NCBI GenBank assembly: GCA_934654775.1
Contig: CAKUGR010000003.1
Span: 62,001 to 126,000 of the forward strand
DNA: 64,000 bases
Source: an uncultured Collinsella sp.
GTDB lineage: Bacteria; Actinomycetota; Coriobacteriia; Coriobacteriales; Coriobacteriaceae
Direction: 5' to 3'
The notes under the pieces are model-generated. The model ran no database searches. It was not told the DNA's origin and saw nothing but the letters and a program-made list of their open reading frames with translations. A program made the position numbers and the translations under genes. This document shows, one piece after another, positions 47,427 to 56,363 of this stretch. Each line of letters starts with the position of its first letter. The first letter of the stretch is position 1.

Positions 47427-48503
47427 ATGAGTCTGATTGATGATCTGGTCAAACTCGAGGAAGAGGCCAAGGAGCTCGTCGCAGGCGCCGACGACGCCGC
47501 CAAGCTCGAGGCTGCGCGCGTTGAGCTGCTCGGTCGTAAGGGCCGCATCACCGGCTTGATGCGCATGATGGGCAAGCTCGCTCCCGAGGATCGCCCCATC
47601 ATGGGCAAGCGCGCCAACGAGATGCGCCAGCTGATCGAGGGTATGCTCGACGAGCGCACGACCGAGATGAAGGCCGCCGCCCTCAAGCACGCGCTCGAGC
47701 ACGAGGCCGTCGACATCACGCTGCCGGGCATCCGTCCGCAGATCGGTCACCAGCACCTGATCAAGCAGATCATCGAGGAGGCCGAGGACATCTTCTGTGG
47801 CATCGGCTATACCGTCGAGTCCGGCCCCATGGTCGACACCTCCTACTACAACTTCACCGCGCTCAACGCGCCCATGGATCACCCGAGCCGCTCGGCCCGC
47901 GATACGTTCTACGTGGTCGACAACAACCCCGGCAGCGTCGCACACCCCGAGGCGCACGCCCACGGCGAGTCCGACGTGCTGCTGCGCACCCAGACCTCGG
48001 GCGTACAGATCCACACCATGGAGTCGCAGAAGCCGCCCATCTACATGATCTGCCCGGGCACCGTCTATCGTCCCGACACGGCCGACGCCTGCCACCTGCC
48101 GCAGTTCAACCAGATCGAGGGCCTGGTCGTCGACGAGGGCATCACCTTTGGCGATCTTAAGGGCACGCTCGACTACTTTGTTAAGTGCATGTTTGGCGAG
48201 GATCGCAAGACGCGTTACCGCCCGCACTTCTTCCCCTTCACCGAGCCCAGCTGCGAGGTGGACGTGAGCTGCCACGTGTGCGGCGGCAAGGGCTGCAACT
48301 TCTGCAAGCACAGCGGCTGGATCGAGATCCTGGGCTGCGGCATGGTCGACCCCAACGTCCTCATCAACTGCGGTATCGACCCCGAGAAGTACACCGGCTT
48401 CGCCTTTGGCATTGGCGCCGAGCGCGTCGCGGCCCTGCGCTACGACCTGCCCGACCTGCGAACTCTCATGACGGGCGATATGAGATTCTTAAATCAGTTC
48501 TAA
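47427..48503 (+). CDS. pheS: Phenylalanine-tRNA ligase alpha subunit
   Basis: Catalytic alpha subunit of the class II heterotetramer charging tRNA-Phe, 358 residues. An N-terminal coiled coil (about 1-90) is followed by the class II core. Motif 2 is in FNQIEGLVVDEG and the RPHFFPFTEPSCEVD segment, and motif 3 is GFAFGIGAERVAALRYDLPD. A four-Cys insertion CHVCGGKGCNFC lies near residue 275; Cys-rich inserts at this place are seen in many PheS. AAAGGGAAG precedes the ATG at 47427; the frame extends back into the T-box but that part is leader. It is 45 bp ahead of pheT. Confidence 0.97.
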   Translation: MSLIDDLVKLEEEAKELVAGADDAAKLEAARVELLGRKGRITGLMRMMGKLAPEDRPIMGKRANEMRQLIEGMLDERTTEMKAAALKHALEHEAVDITLPGIRPQIGHQHLIKQIIEEAEDIFCGIGYTVESGPMVDTSYYNFTALNAPMDHPSRSARDTFYVVDNNPGSVAHPEAHAHGESDVLLRTQTSGVQIHTMESQKPPIYMICPGTVYRPDTADACHLPQFNQIEGLVVDEGITFGDLKGTLDYFVKCMFGEDRKTRYRPHFFPFTEPSCEVDVSCHVCGGKGCNFCKHSGWIEILGCGMVDPNVLINCGIDPEKYTGFAFGIGAERVAALRYDLPDLRTLMTGDMRFLNQF

Positions 48504-48548
48504 ATCACCCGTTTTAGCAGGCATTTCTTTCTCATAAGGAGTAATCAA

Positions 48549-51002
48549 GTGAGAGTTTCTTACGACTGGCTCAAGACCATGATCGATATTCCGGAGGATC
48601 CCAAGACCCTTTCGGACGAATATATCCGTACCGGTACCGAGGTCGAGGCGATCGACACCGTGGGCGAGTCCTTCGACCACGTGGTGACCGCCAAGGTGCT
48701 CACCAAGACCCCGCACCCCGACAGCGACCACATGTATGTGTGCTCGGTCGACGTGGGTGACAAGAATCTCGACGCCGACGGCAACCCCGCGCCGCTGCAG
48801 ATCGTCTGCGGCGCGCAGAACTTCGAGGCCGGCGACCACATCGTCACGGCCATGATCGGCGCTGTCCTGCCCGGCGACGTCAAGATCAAGAAGAGCAAGC
48901 TTCGCGGCGTCGTGTCCATGGGCATGAACTGCTCCGCGCGCGAGCTCGGCCTGGGCGGCGACCACTCCGGCATCATGATCCTGCCCGAGGACACGCCCTG
49001 CGGCATGCCGTTTGCCGAGTACGTGGGCTCGAGCGACACCGTGCTCGACTGCGAGATCACGCCCAACCGCCCCGACTGCCTGTCCATGATCGGCATGGCC
49101 CGCGAGACCGGCGCCATCTTCGACCGCGATTTCCACGTTGAGCTGCCCGCCATCAAGGCCGAGTCCGGCCGTGCGACCGACGACGAGCTTTCCGTCGAGA
49201 TCGCCGACGAGGGCCTGTGCGACCGCTACGTCGCCCGCATCGTGCGCAACGTGAAGGTCGGTCCGTCGCCCGACTGGATGGTCAAGCGCCTCAATGCCCT
49301 GGGCGTGCGCCCGCACAACAACATCGTCGACATCACCAACTACGTGATGATGCTCACCGGTCAGCCGCTGCACGCCTTTGACCTGGATACCTTTGCCGAG
49401 CGCGAGGGCCGTCGCCGCGTGGTGGTCCGCGCTGCCCAGCAGGACGAGAAGTTCACGACCCTCGACGGCGAGGAGCGCGTGCTCGACGCCGGCATGGGCC
49501 TCATCACCGACGGCGAGCGTCCCGTGGCGCTGGCCGGCGTCATGGGCGGCATGGATTCCGAGATCGAGGACGATACCGTCGACGTGATGGTCGAGAGCGC
49601 CTGCTTCAACGCCGGCCGCACCTCGCACACCAGCCGCGATCTGTCGCTGATCTCGGATGCCTCCATCCGTTTTGAGCGCCAGGTCGACGAGACCGGCTGC
49701 GTGGATGTCGCCAACGTTACCTGCGCACTCATCGAGGAGATCGCCGGCGGCGAGGTTGCTCCCGGCTATGTCGACGTTTTCCCCGCGCCCAAGACTATCG
49801 ACAGCATTAAGCTGCGCCTGGCCCGCGTGCATGCCATCTGCGGTGCCGACATCGAGCCCGACTTTATCGAGCGCTCGCTCACCCGTCTGGGCTGCACCGT
49901 CGAGCGCGACGGCAAGGACTTTATGGTCACCCCGCCGAGCTTCCGTCCCGACCTGCCGCGCGAGATCGACCTGATCGAGGAGGTCCTGCGCCTGTGGGGC
50001 ATGGGCCGCGTGACGGCGACCATCCCGGCTGCCAAGAATCACATCGGCGGCCTGACCCGTGAGCAGAAGCTCACCCGTAAGGTCGGCGAGATCCTGCGCG
50101 CCTGCGGCCTTAACGAGACCACGACCTTTGGCTTTGCCGCCCCGGGCGACCTGGAGAAGATCGGCATGTCCACCGAGGGCCGCGGCTGCCCCGTGGTGCT
50201 CATGAACCCGCTGGTGGCCGAGCAGACCGAGATGCGTCGTTCGCTGCTGCCGGGCCTGCTGCAGTCCGTGGCCTACAACGAGGCCCACGGCACGCCCAAC
50301 GTGCATCTGTACGAGGTCGGCAGCCTGTTCCACGGCCGCGAGAACGCCAGCCTGCCCAAGGAGACCAAGTCCGTGGCGGGCGTGCTCTCGGGCCAGTGGA
50401 GCGAGCAGTCCTGGAACATGAAGTACCGCAAGCTGCGCTTCTTCTTTGGCAAGGGTATTGTCGAGGAGCAGCTCGCCCAACTGCGCATCGAGAAGGTCCG
50501 CTTCCGTCCCGTCGAGGGCGAGGGCTACGCCTTCCTGCAGCCGGGTCGTGCGGCCGAGGTTCTGTCCGGCGGCACCGTACTGGGCTGGGTCGGCGAGATT
50601 CACCCCGAGGCGCGCGAGGCTATGGGCATCGACGAGGTCGTCGTTGCCTTTGAGCTCGACCTGGACAAGCTGATCAAGGGCGCCCGCAATCAGGAGAACT
50701 ACCGCGAGTTCTCGCAGTACCCGGCTGTTGAGCACGACCTTGCTATCGTGGTCGATAACTCCGTGACCTGCGAGGACCTTGAGCGCCGTATTACCAGCGC
50801 CGGCGGTAAGCTGCTCGAGGGCGTGCGCCTGTTCGACGTCTACCGCGATCCCATCCGCATCGGAGCGGGCAAGAAATCCATGGCCTTTGCGCTTACGTAT
50901 CGCTCCGACGACCACACGCTCACCAGCGAAGAGGTCGAGAAGGCGCACCAGAAGATCGTCACCAAGGTGTGCAAGGGCGTAAACGGCGAGGTCCGCGGCT
51001 AG
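48549..51002 (+). CDS. pheT: Phenylalanine-tRNA ligase beta subunit
   Basis: Beta subunit with editing function, 817 residues, full length. It has the N-terminal RVSYDWLKTM, the tRNA-binding (EMAP-like) domain at about 40-150, the B3/B4 editing domain (about 210-390; RPHNNIVDITNYVMM and HAFDLDTF), B5 (about 410-480), a catalytic-like domain and the C-terminal anticodon-binding FDX-ACB domain (about 720-815). The start is a GTG at 48549 with AAGGAG upstream. Transcribed with pheS under the T-box. Confidence 0.97.
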   Translation: MRVSYDWLKTMIDIPEDPKTLSDEYIRTGTEVEAIDTVGESFDHVVTAKVLTKTPHPDSDHMYVCSVDVGDKNLDADGNPAPLQIVCGAQNFEAGDHIVTAMIGAVLPGDVKIKKSKLRGVVSMGMNCSARELGLGGDHSGIMILPEDTPCGMPFAEYVGSSDTVLDCEITPNRPDCLSMIGMARETGAIFDRDFHVELPAIKAESGRATDDELSVEIADEGLCDRYVARIVRNVKVGPSPDWMVKRLNALGVRPHNNIVDITNYVMMLTGQPLHAFDLDTFAEREGRRRVVVRAAQQDEKFTTLDGEERVLDAGMGLITDGERPVALAGVMGGMDSEIEDDTVDVMVESACFNAGRTSHTSRDLSLISDASIRFERQVDETGCVDVANVTCALIEEIAGGEVAPGYVDVFPAPKTIDSIKLRLARVHAICGADIEPDFIERSLTRLGCTVERDGKDFMVTPPSFRPDLPREIDLIEEVLRLWGMGRVTATIPAAKNHIGGLTREQKLTRKVGEILRACGLNETTTFGFAAPGDLEKIGMSTEGRGCPVVLMNPLVAEQTEMRRSLLPGLLQSVAYNEAHGTPNVHLYEVGSLFHGRENASLPKETKSVAGVLSGQWSEQSWNMKYRKLRFFFGKGIVEEQLAQLRIEKVRFRPVEGEGYAFLQPGRAAEVLSGGTVLGWVGEIHPEAREAMGIDEVVVAFELDLDKLIKGARNQENYREFSQYPAVEHDLAIVVDNSVTCEDLERRITSAGGKLLEGVRLFDVYRDPIRIGAGKKSMAFALTYRSDDHTLTSEEVEKAHQKIVTKVCKGVNGEVRG

Positions 51003-51144
51003 GGCTTGCGACTGAGGCGTGGGCCGTCGGGCGGAGGCATGACTGAGCTACCGCCCACCAGCGCCCTGCATCTGTGACATATGTATTGCAAAACGGCGTG
51101 TCGCTTTGTTGGCGGCGCGTCGTTTTGCTATGATAGCCGGCGGC

Positions 51145-51172
51145 GTGTTACGAATCGGCCGATGCGTAACAC
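51145..51172. promoter_or_regulatory. NikR-type operator GTGTTAC-N14-GTAACAC
   Basis: A perfect 7+7 palindrome, GTGTTAC (51145-51151) and GTAACAC (51166-51172), with a 14-bp spacer, located 57 bp before the nikMN start. This is the half-site and spacing described for NikR-type nickel repressors outside the enterobacteria. TATGAT at 51129-51134 just upstream is a possible -10, so binding would block transcription. No nikR gene is in the window. Confidence 0.78.
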
Positions 51173-51228
51173 TGACAACATGGTTCAAACGGCGCGCAGT
51201 CCCGTGCGCCGACAACCGGGAGGCGTAT

Positions 51229-52314
51229 ATGCACATTCCAGATAATTACCTGTCCCCGCAGACGGACGCCGTGATGGCGGTGGCGATGGTCCCCGTATGG
51301 GTCCACTGCATTAAGAAGGTGCGCGCCACGCTCGACCGCGAGCACATGGCTTTCCTGGGCATTTGCGCCGCGTTCTCCTTCCTGCTCATGATGTTCAACG
51401 TGCCGCTGCCCGGCGGCACCACGGGTCACGCCGTCGGCGGCGCACTCATCGCGCTGCTGCTGGGTCCCGAGGCCGCGACTATCGCTATCTCGGTCGCGCT
51501 GGCGCTGCAGGCGCTGCTGTTTGGCGACGGCGGCGTCCTGTCCTTTGGCGCCAACTGCTTTAACATGGCCTTCGTGCTGCCGTTTGTTGCCACCATGGTA
51601 TTCCGCGCGCTCAACAGCCGCCTGCACGACAAGAGCTGGGGCACCTCGGTCTCTGCCATTGTCGGCGGCTGGGTCGGTCTGTGCGTGGCTGCCCTTTGCG
51701 CTGCCATCGAGTTTGGCATTCAGCCCATGCTCTTCACCAACGCCTCGGGTGCTCCACTGTACTGCCCCTTCCCGCTGTCCGTTTCCATTCCGGCCATGTT
51801 GATCCCGCATATGCTGGTCGCCGGTGTCGTCGAGGGCGTGGCGACGGCTGCGATCTACGGTTTCATTAAGAAGACGGCGCCGAGCATCATTGTCGGGCCC
51901 GAGGCCGTTGACGGCCAGCTCGCCGCCGATGGCGCTGCCGCCAAGAAGACCTCGCTGATCCCCACGCTCATCCTGGTCGCCGTGCTTGTCGTGGCGACGC
52001 CGCTGGGTCTACTTGCTACCGGTGACGCTTGGGGCGAGTGGGACGCCGAGGGTGCCGCGACCGCCGTTCAGGAGGCTGGCGACGACAGCCTGCAGGCTTC
52101 GGTTGGCCTGGATGCCCCGACGTTTGCCGATGCGCTGCCTACGGGTGACTACCTGCAGGCGTATTCCGAGGAGCAGGGTCTTGGCTTTGCCGGTCAGGCC
52201 GCCATGTATATCCTCTCCGGCGTGATTGGCGTCGCGGTGCTTACCATCGTCTTCCGTCTTGTTTCGTTGACGGTCAAGGAAAGCGGTGCTCATGGCAATG
52301 GCCGAGCTGCCTAG
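51229..52314 (+). CDS. nikMN: Nickel ECF transporter substrate-binding subunit NikMN (CbiM family with NikN-like C-terminus)
   Basis: S-component of an energy-coupling factor importer, 361 residues. The metal is bound by the N-terminal amine, His2 and His67 in NikM/CbiM; here the protein begins MHIPDNYL and has His67 in GTTGHAVGG, exactly at the expected number. This fixes the start at 51229 (GGGAGG upstream) rather than at the upstream codons. About seven helices form the M part (1-215). The C-terminal part (about 245-355) has two further helices around PLGLLATGDAWGEWD, matching a fused NikN/PDGLE-like module. The NikR-type operator upstream argues for Ni2+ rather than Co2+. No cobalamin riboswitch was seen. 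Confidence 0.88.
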   Translation: MHIPDNYLSPQTDAVMAVAMVPVWVHCIKKVRATLDREHMAFLGICAAFSFLLMMFNVPLPGGTTGHAVGGALIALLLGPEAATIAISVALALQALLFGDGGVLSFGANCFNMAFVLPFVATMVFRALNSRLHDKSWGTSVSAIVGGWVGLCVAALCAAIEFGIQPMLFTNASGAPLYCPFPLSVSIPAMLIPHMLVAGVVEGVATAAIYGFIKKTAPSIIVGPEAVDGQLAADGAAAKKTSLIPTLILVAVLVVATPLGLLATGDAWGEWDAEGAATAVQEAGDDSLQASVGLDAPTFADALPTGDYLQAYSEEQGLGFAGQAAMYILSGVIGVAVLTIVFRLVSLTVKESGAHGNGRAA

Positions 52315-53128
52315 CTGGCTTGCGGCCGAGGAGCGATACGAGCCCACGGGGGCTCGGCATCGCGTGATGCAAAAGAACGTCCTGCACCTGGCGAGCCTGC
52401 TTGAACGGGTTCGCCTGGGCGGCGGCGCACACAAGGGCGGGTCGGTTATCGACCGCGCCCTTTCTTGCGTTTCGGCTCCGGTGCGTTTGGTGGGGATGTT
52501 TGCCTGCGTTCTGTGCGTATGCCTGACGCAGAGTCCGCTGTACCTCATGTTGATGGCGGCTATCGCGCTGGTGCTCGTTGCCGTGCGTCCCGTACGTGGG
52601 CTGCGGGCGACCTTTGTGCCGGCGCTTGGCGCTGCGGGGCTTGCGGTGGTTCTGGCACTGCCGGCCCTGCTGTTAGGCGCATCGGCTGCGAGCGCCATGC
52701 TCAAGATCGCGCTCAAGACGTTCATCAATGTGTCGCTCGTGCTAGGCGTTTCGTGGACGCTTACTTGGAGCCGCATGTCGGCGGCGCTCAAGATGTTGCA
52801 CCTGCCTGACGAGGTCATCTTTACGTTTGATATGGCGCTCAAGCACATCGAGGTGCTGGGCCGCACGGCGCACGACCTGACCGAATCGGTCATGCTGCGC
52901 AGCGTCGGCCGCGCGCCTGAGGGGTTTTCGCGTACCGACTCGGTCGCGGGTATCATGGGCATGACCTTTATCAAGGCGATGGAATGCAGCCGCGCGATGG
53001 ACGAGGCTATGCTTTGCCGCGGCTTTGCCGGTGCGTATCCGGCGCCCGCGCGCGTCCGGTTTGGCTGGCGCGATGCGGTCTATGCGGCCGGCGTGGTTCT
53101 GCTCGTCGTGTTGTGCGCGGTGCTGTAG
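52292..53128 (+). CDS. nikQ: ECF transporter transmembrane (T) component, NikQ/CbiQ family
   Basis: Membrane coupling protein linking the NikMN subunit to the ATPase, 278 residues. Six or so hydrophobic segments lie between about 50 and 275. The CbiQ coupling helices are seen as the short A-R-type motifs (RTAHDLTESVMLRSVGRAPEG region and ECSRAMDEAMLCRGF) in the cytoplasmic loop near residues 190-250. It overlaps the nikMN stop by 23 bp, so translation is coupled. The exact start (52292 or 52298) is uncertain. Confidence 0.87.
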   Translation: MAMAELPSWLAAEERYEPTGARHRVMQKNVLHLASLLERVRLGGGAHKGGSVIDRALSCVSAPVRLVGMFACVLCVCLTQSPLYLMLMAAIALVLVAVRPVRGLRATFVPALGAAGLAVVLALPALLLGASAASAMLKIALKTFINVSLVLGVSWTLTWSRMSAALKMLHLPDEVIFTFDMALKHIEVLGRTAHDLTESVMLRSVGRAPEGFSRTDSVAGIMGMTFIKAMECSRAMDEAMLCRGFAGAYPAPARVRFGWRDAVYAAGVVLLVVLCAVL

Positions 53129-53174
53129 GCGCTGCTGGTTCCGGCTGGGGATGCAAATAGGGAAGGGCGACGTT

Positions 53175-53945
53175 TTGACGATCGATATGAATAGTGCGGC
53201 GGGCACGAACGGTGCGGGCGGCGCCGAGGCCACGCCGCTCATCGAGTTGCGCGATGTGGTGTTTTCCTATGCGGGGCATACGGTTGTCGACGGCGTATCG
53301 CTGCAGGTCGATCGCGGCGAGCTGGTTGCCCTGCTCGGCCCCAACGGCTGCGGCAAGACGACGATCATGCGCCTTATCAATGGCCTTGAGCTCGCGGACA
53401 CGGGCACGTACCTGTTTGACGGACATGCGGTCGATGCAGCATATCTCAAGGATTCCGCGACGGCCCAGCGTTTTCATCAGCGCGTGGGCTTTGTGTTCCA
53501 GAATGCCGACGCGCAGCTCTTTTGCGCCACGGTCGGCGAGGAGGTCGCGTTTGGTCCCGCCCAGATGGGACTGCCGGCAGACGAGCTCGAACGCCGCGTA
53601 CGCGATGCCATGGAACTGTTCCAGGTTGCCGACCTGGTCGATGCCTCGCCTTATCAGCTTTCGGGCGGGCAAAAAAAGCGCGTTGCGCTGGCCGCGGTGG
53701 TGTCGATGAACCCGGATATCTTGGTCCTCGACGAGCCCACCAACGGGCTCGACGAAGATTCATGCGACATCGTGGTCAACTTTTTACTGGCATACGTTGC
53801 GGCGGGCAAGACGGTCCTGATGAGCACGCATCATCAGGATTTGGTGCGACGCCTTGGGGCCCGTGCGATCTATGTCGATCGCTACCATCACGTGGTCGAG
53901 GCCCCCGTGTCGTCATATGGAACAGAGAACGGCGCCGCCGAATAG
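53175..53945 (+). CDS. nikO: ECF transporter ATP-binding component, NikO/CbiO family
   Basis: ABC ATPase powering nickel uptake, about 256 residues. Walker A GPNGCGKTT, Q-loop FVFQNADAQLF, signature LSGGQKKRVALA, Walker B DILVLDEPTNGLDE and the switch His in STHHQD are all present, typical of CbiO. The start is probably a TTG at 53175, with GGGAAGGG (53160-53167) 7 bp upstream; an ATG at 53187 is the alternative. It follows nikQ by 46 bp. Only one ATPase is encoded, as in other metal ECF systems. Confidence 0.9.
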   Translation: MTIDMNSAAGTNGAGGAEATPLIELRDVVFSYAGHTVVDGVSLQVDRGELVALLGPNGCGKTTIMRLINGLELADTGTYLFDGHAVDAAYLKDSATAQRFHQRVGFVFQNADAQLFCATVGEEVAFGPAQMGLPADELERRVRDAMELFQVADLVDASPYQLSGGQKKRVALAAVVSMNPDILVLDEPTNGLDEDSCDIVVNFLLAYVAAGKTVLMSTHHQDLVRRLGARAIYVDRYHHVVEAPVSSYGTENGAAE

Positions 53946-53990
53946 TTGCTGCGTAGGGCATGCGTAGCCGCTCGTACGACTTGCCGTGAA

Positions 53991-53999
53991 TGGTATAGT
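53991..53999 (+). promoter_or_regulatory. Extended -10 promoter
   Basis: TGGTATAGT (TGn plus TATAGT) 25 bp before the ATG at 54024 makes an extended -10 element, with no obvious -35 box. Confidence 0.5.
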
Positions 54000-54023
54000 T
54001 ATCCAGGTTTTACGGGGGTGGCT

Positions 54024-54872
54024 ATGCCAAGTTGGAATATTCATATTGCTCAGACGGAACGACTGCTGGCGCGCGCCGGTACGCTTGCCGATGGCGTGCG
54101 CGACCGCAACGCCTTTTTGTTTGGCTGCGTGGTTCCAGACATTTTTGTGGGCTATATGGTTCCCGGCGTTGCTGATCCCATTCCGTATCGCATCACGCAT
54201 TTTGCCAAGCCAGAGCCTATCCCCAAGCCGCGCGAGCATGAGTTTTGGGATACCTATGTGGCACCGCTTCTTAAAAGTTCGCCCGCCGGCGCTCCGGCTG
54301 CGGCGACCTCGATTATCGAGGAGCGCGAGCGACTGAACCGCGTGCACTATCCCCAACGTTATAAGGACGCCGAGCCGGTCGCCGGGCCTGGTGTCGGCGA
54401 ATTTTCGCTTGCATCCGAGGACGTGGCACAGTCGTTGCTCGATTTAACGCTGGGCGTCTGGTCGCATTTGGTGGCTGATACCGTGTGGAACACGCGCGTG
54501 AACCAGTATCTTGAGGCGCACGGCGGCAAGCCGAGCGAGGAGTTCCGCATCAAAAAGCAGGGTGACTTTGACTGGTTTGGCAAGACGCTCGGCATCGTTT
54601 CCATCCCGCGTGCGACCGATCGTTTGTATGCCGCGGCGGCCCAGTTTGGCCAGTATCCGATCCCGCAGGAGTACGTGCTCAAGACCATTGGCGTCATGCA
54701 CGAGATCGTGCGCGAAAATCCCGGCGAGCCGGACCATCCGCCGTATCGTCTGCTGACCGAGGAATTCTTTGACGCAACGTTTGCCGAGGTCGTCGAACTG
54801 ACCGAGGCCGGCTTCGCCGAGCGCGTGGCCGCTCCCGGCACACCCGCGGTACCCCTGATCGCCAGCTGCTAG
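54024..54872 (+). CDS. Zinc-dependent phospholipase C-like family protein
   Basis: Protein of 282 residues similar to the zinc-dependent phospholipase C/S1-P1-like family common in Gram-positive bacteria. The characteristic N-terminus PSWNIHIAQTERLL has the first metal-type His, then FLFGCVVPDI with an Asp, ITHF with a His, and LGVWSHLVADTVWNTR with the HxxxD pair (about residue 150). No signal peptide is visible, so despite the name it is probably cytoplasmic and the real substrate is unknown. The ATG at 54024 follows GGGGGTGG. Its stop overlaps the convergent gene's stop by 4 bp. Confidence 0.8.
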   Translation: MPSWNIHIAQTERLLARAGTLADGVRDRNAFLFGCVVPDIFVGYMVPGVADPIPYRITHFAKPEPIPKPREHEFWDTYVAPLLKSSPAGAPAAATSIIEERERLNRVHYPQRYKDAEPVAGPGVGEFSLASEDVAQSLLDLTLGVWSHLVADTVWNTRVNQYLEAHGGKPSEEFRIKKQGDFDWFGKTLGIVSIPRATDRLYAAAAQFGQYPIPQEYVLKTIGVMHEIVRENPGEPDHPPYRLLTEEFFDATFAEVVELTEAGFAERVAAPGTPAVPLIASC

Positions 54873-55942
54873 CTGGGCGGCTTGACGGCGAACAGCTCAT
54901 CCCAATCGACCAGGAGTTCCCGTCGAAGGGCATCTTCGGCGGCACGTTCCTGTTTGGTCTTCGGCGCGTAGGGGAGTCCCGCCTTTTTATGGATGAGTTC
55001 GGCGATGTTGTTAAAGCTCTTCGTGTCTTTGATTTGCTCATAGATTATCTGGATAACGTCATAACCCATGCTGGTGAGCGCGGTGGTGCGCTCGGCATCG
55101 GAGAGGCTTGCGGCTTCGCCATCGTGGGCGGAACGGCCTTGGCATTCCAAGATGACGCCCATGCTGTCGGTATTGCTCTCGATGAGGATATCGGCGTAGC
55201 AACAGGTTTTGTCATACAGTGAGCGCGCGGCGTCGCTGAGTGGGATGCGCACGTTGTTTGCGATGTTGATGCCCAAGCCGCCTTCGTCGCGGGGGAGCGA
55301 GACAAGCATGGAGGTCTGTACTTCGAAGGGCGAGGCGGTCTGCCCCGTCATGTGCTCGGTCGCCCAGCGCAGTTGTTTAACGCCGCGCAGGCCTGCGGCC
55401 TGCTTGGCGAACGCGGCGATATCCGCCGCGTTCAGGAGCGGTGTGCGCTTCCACATGTTGGTGTCTTTGCCGTTGACGTCTTGGATCCGCTCCCAACCGC
55501 AGTTGGGTGGAATGAGCTTAAGCAAGATGGCTTCATCGAGTTGTTGCCGCGTTCGCTCGCAGGGCTTAAACACTGCAAAGGAGCCGCACATCTCGTAACA
55601 GGCCATGAGTAATTGGTTACGTGAGACCTGCGTAGCAAGGTTGAGCAGCGTGAACTCTGGCGACGTGACATCAAATCCATGCTCAGTCTGCCTAAACGAC
55701 CCAGGAGGCGGCTCTTGGGTCAACAAGCGGCTGTGGAATAGTTTTCCGTTAAAGCGATTGCCTCGGGCGCTTACAAATCTCCAAACTGGCTTGCCAAGTA
55801 GATCTTCAAATACTGGCTGCTGGGAGTAATGCACAAGGCGATGGTCATGGTCGGGTGGCAGGATTGCCGGATAGAGCCCCAGTATCTGAGGTGGAATGCG
55901 ATAGTACTGGAAAGCTGTGGGTCCGCAGGCAAGAAATGACAT
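54869..55942 (-). CDS. Hypothetical protein with PD-(D/E)xK-like region, related to 31393-32496
   Basis: Protein of 357 residues without a named family known to me. The central part (about 80-150) has TSPEFTLLNLATQ. After a helical segment (GVKQLRWATEHMTG) it has ASPFEVQTSMLVSLPRDEGG. Then comes CYADILIESNTDSMGVILECQGRSAH (about 240-265), which fits the D...ExQ core of DUF559/Vsr-type PD-(D/E)xK nucleases. The same block order occurs in the protein at 31393. The N-terminal part (YRIPPQILGLYP...HYSQQP) is reminiscent of AbiEi-type proteins with a degenerate DNA-binding domain. Coding is supported by motif conservation with the paralogue. No toxin partner lies beside it. Confidence 0.6.
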   Translation of the reverse strand: MSFLACGPTAFQYYRIPPQILGLYPAILPPDHDHRLVHYSQQPVFEDLLGKPVWRFVSARGNRFNGKLFHSRLLTQEPPPGSFRQTEHGFDVTSPEFTLLNLATQVSRNQLLMACYEMCGSFAVFKPCERTRQQLDEAILLKLIPPNCGWERIQDVNGKDTNMWKRTPLLNAADIAAFAKQAAGLRGVKQLRWATEHMTGQTASPFEVQTSMLVSLPRDEGGLGINIANNVRIPLSDAARSLYDKTCCYADILIESNTDSMGVILECQGRSAHDGEAASLSDAERTTALTSMGYDVIQIIYEQIKDTKSFNNIAELIHKKAGLPYAPKTKQERAAEDALRRELLVDWDELFAVKPPS

Positions 55943-55989
55943 AGCAAACCGATCGTTTGAGCGTTGTTTGGGCTAGAAAATGCTACTGG

Positions 55990-56119
55990 TTTCGGAAGTG
56001 CGGGGAAAAAGAGAAACAGGCCAAGCACAAGCGGTATTTGAGCCAACTTTATCAGGGGTTTTGTTGAAATAAAAGGGTTTATGCTCAGGGGTGAGCGATT
56101 TTTCCCCGCACTTCCGAAA
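55990..56119. repeat. 130-bp inverted-repeat element, 21-bp perfect termini
   Basis: TTTCGGAAGTGCGGGGAAAA and one more A (55990-56010) is the exact reverse complement of 56099-56119. The inner 88 bp is AT-rich and non-coding. Only one copy was noticed in the window. Confidence 0.7.
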
Positions 56120-56298
56120 ATATGATCAGAATAGGGCTTGCTAAAACGCTTTAGCAGTCACAGTTGGGGTGTGGGTCCGCCACCGGGCGGACGCTATCGA
56201 TGCTGGGGAGGTTCGTTTCGGGCCTTGAAGGGCGATTTTCGCGTCCTTTGGTAAAAAAGTTGGCGCAAGTCGTGCTGCGTTCCGGCATCAACATATAG

Positions 56299-56335
56299 AA
56301 AAAGGGCCCGGAAGGCGAAGCCTTCCGGGCCCTTT
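56299..56335 (-). terminator. Terminator of pyruvate kinase gene
   Basis: AAAGGGCCCGGAAGGC pairs perfectly with GCCTTCCGGGCCCTTT around GAA. Minus-strand reading ends in a T-run (complement of GAAAAA). Confidence 0.9.
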
Positions 56336-56363
56336 GCAATGCAAGTCTGCTTGCAAGTGCGAT

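Larger units (their letters stand above)
55943..56363. other. Intergenic region with an inverted-repeat element and pyk terminator
   Basis: Holds the 130-bp element 55990-56119, about 150 bp without recognisable features, and the pyruvate kinase terminator at 56299-56335. Confidence 0.6.

Noticed and set aside
48489..50948. An 819-codon open frame on the minus strand
   Set aside because: Antisense shadow of pheT; repetitive Val/Leu/Gly/Asp/His composition typical of such shadows.
51003..51228. Possible cobalamin riboswitch before the CbiM-family gene
   Set aside because: No B12-box (GCCACTG-type) sequence; a NikR-type operator explains regulation.
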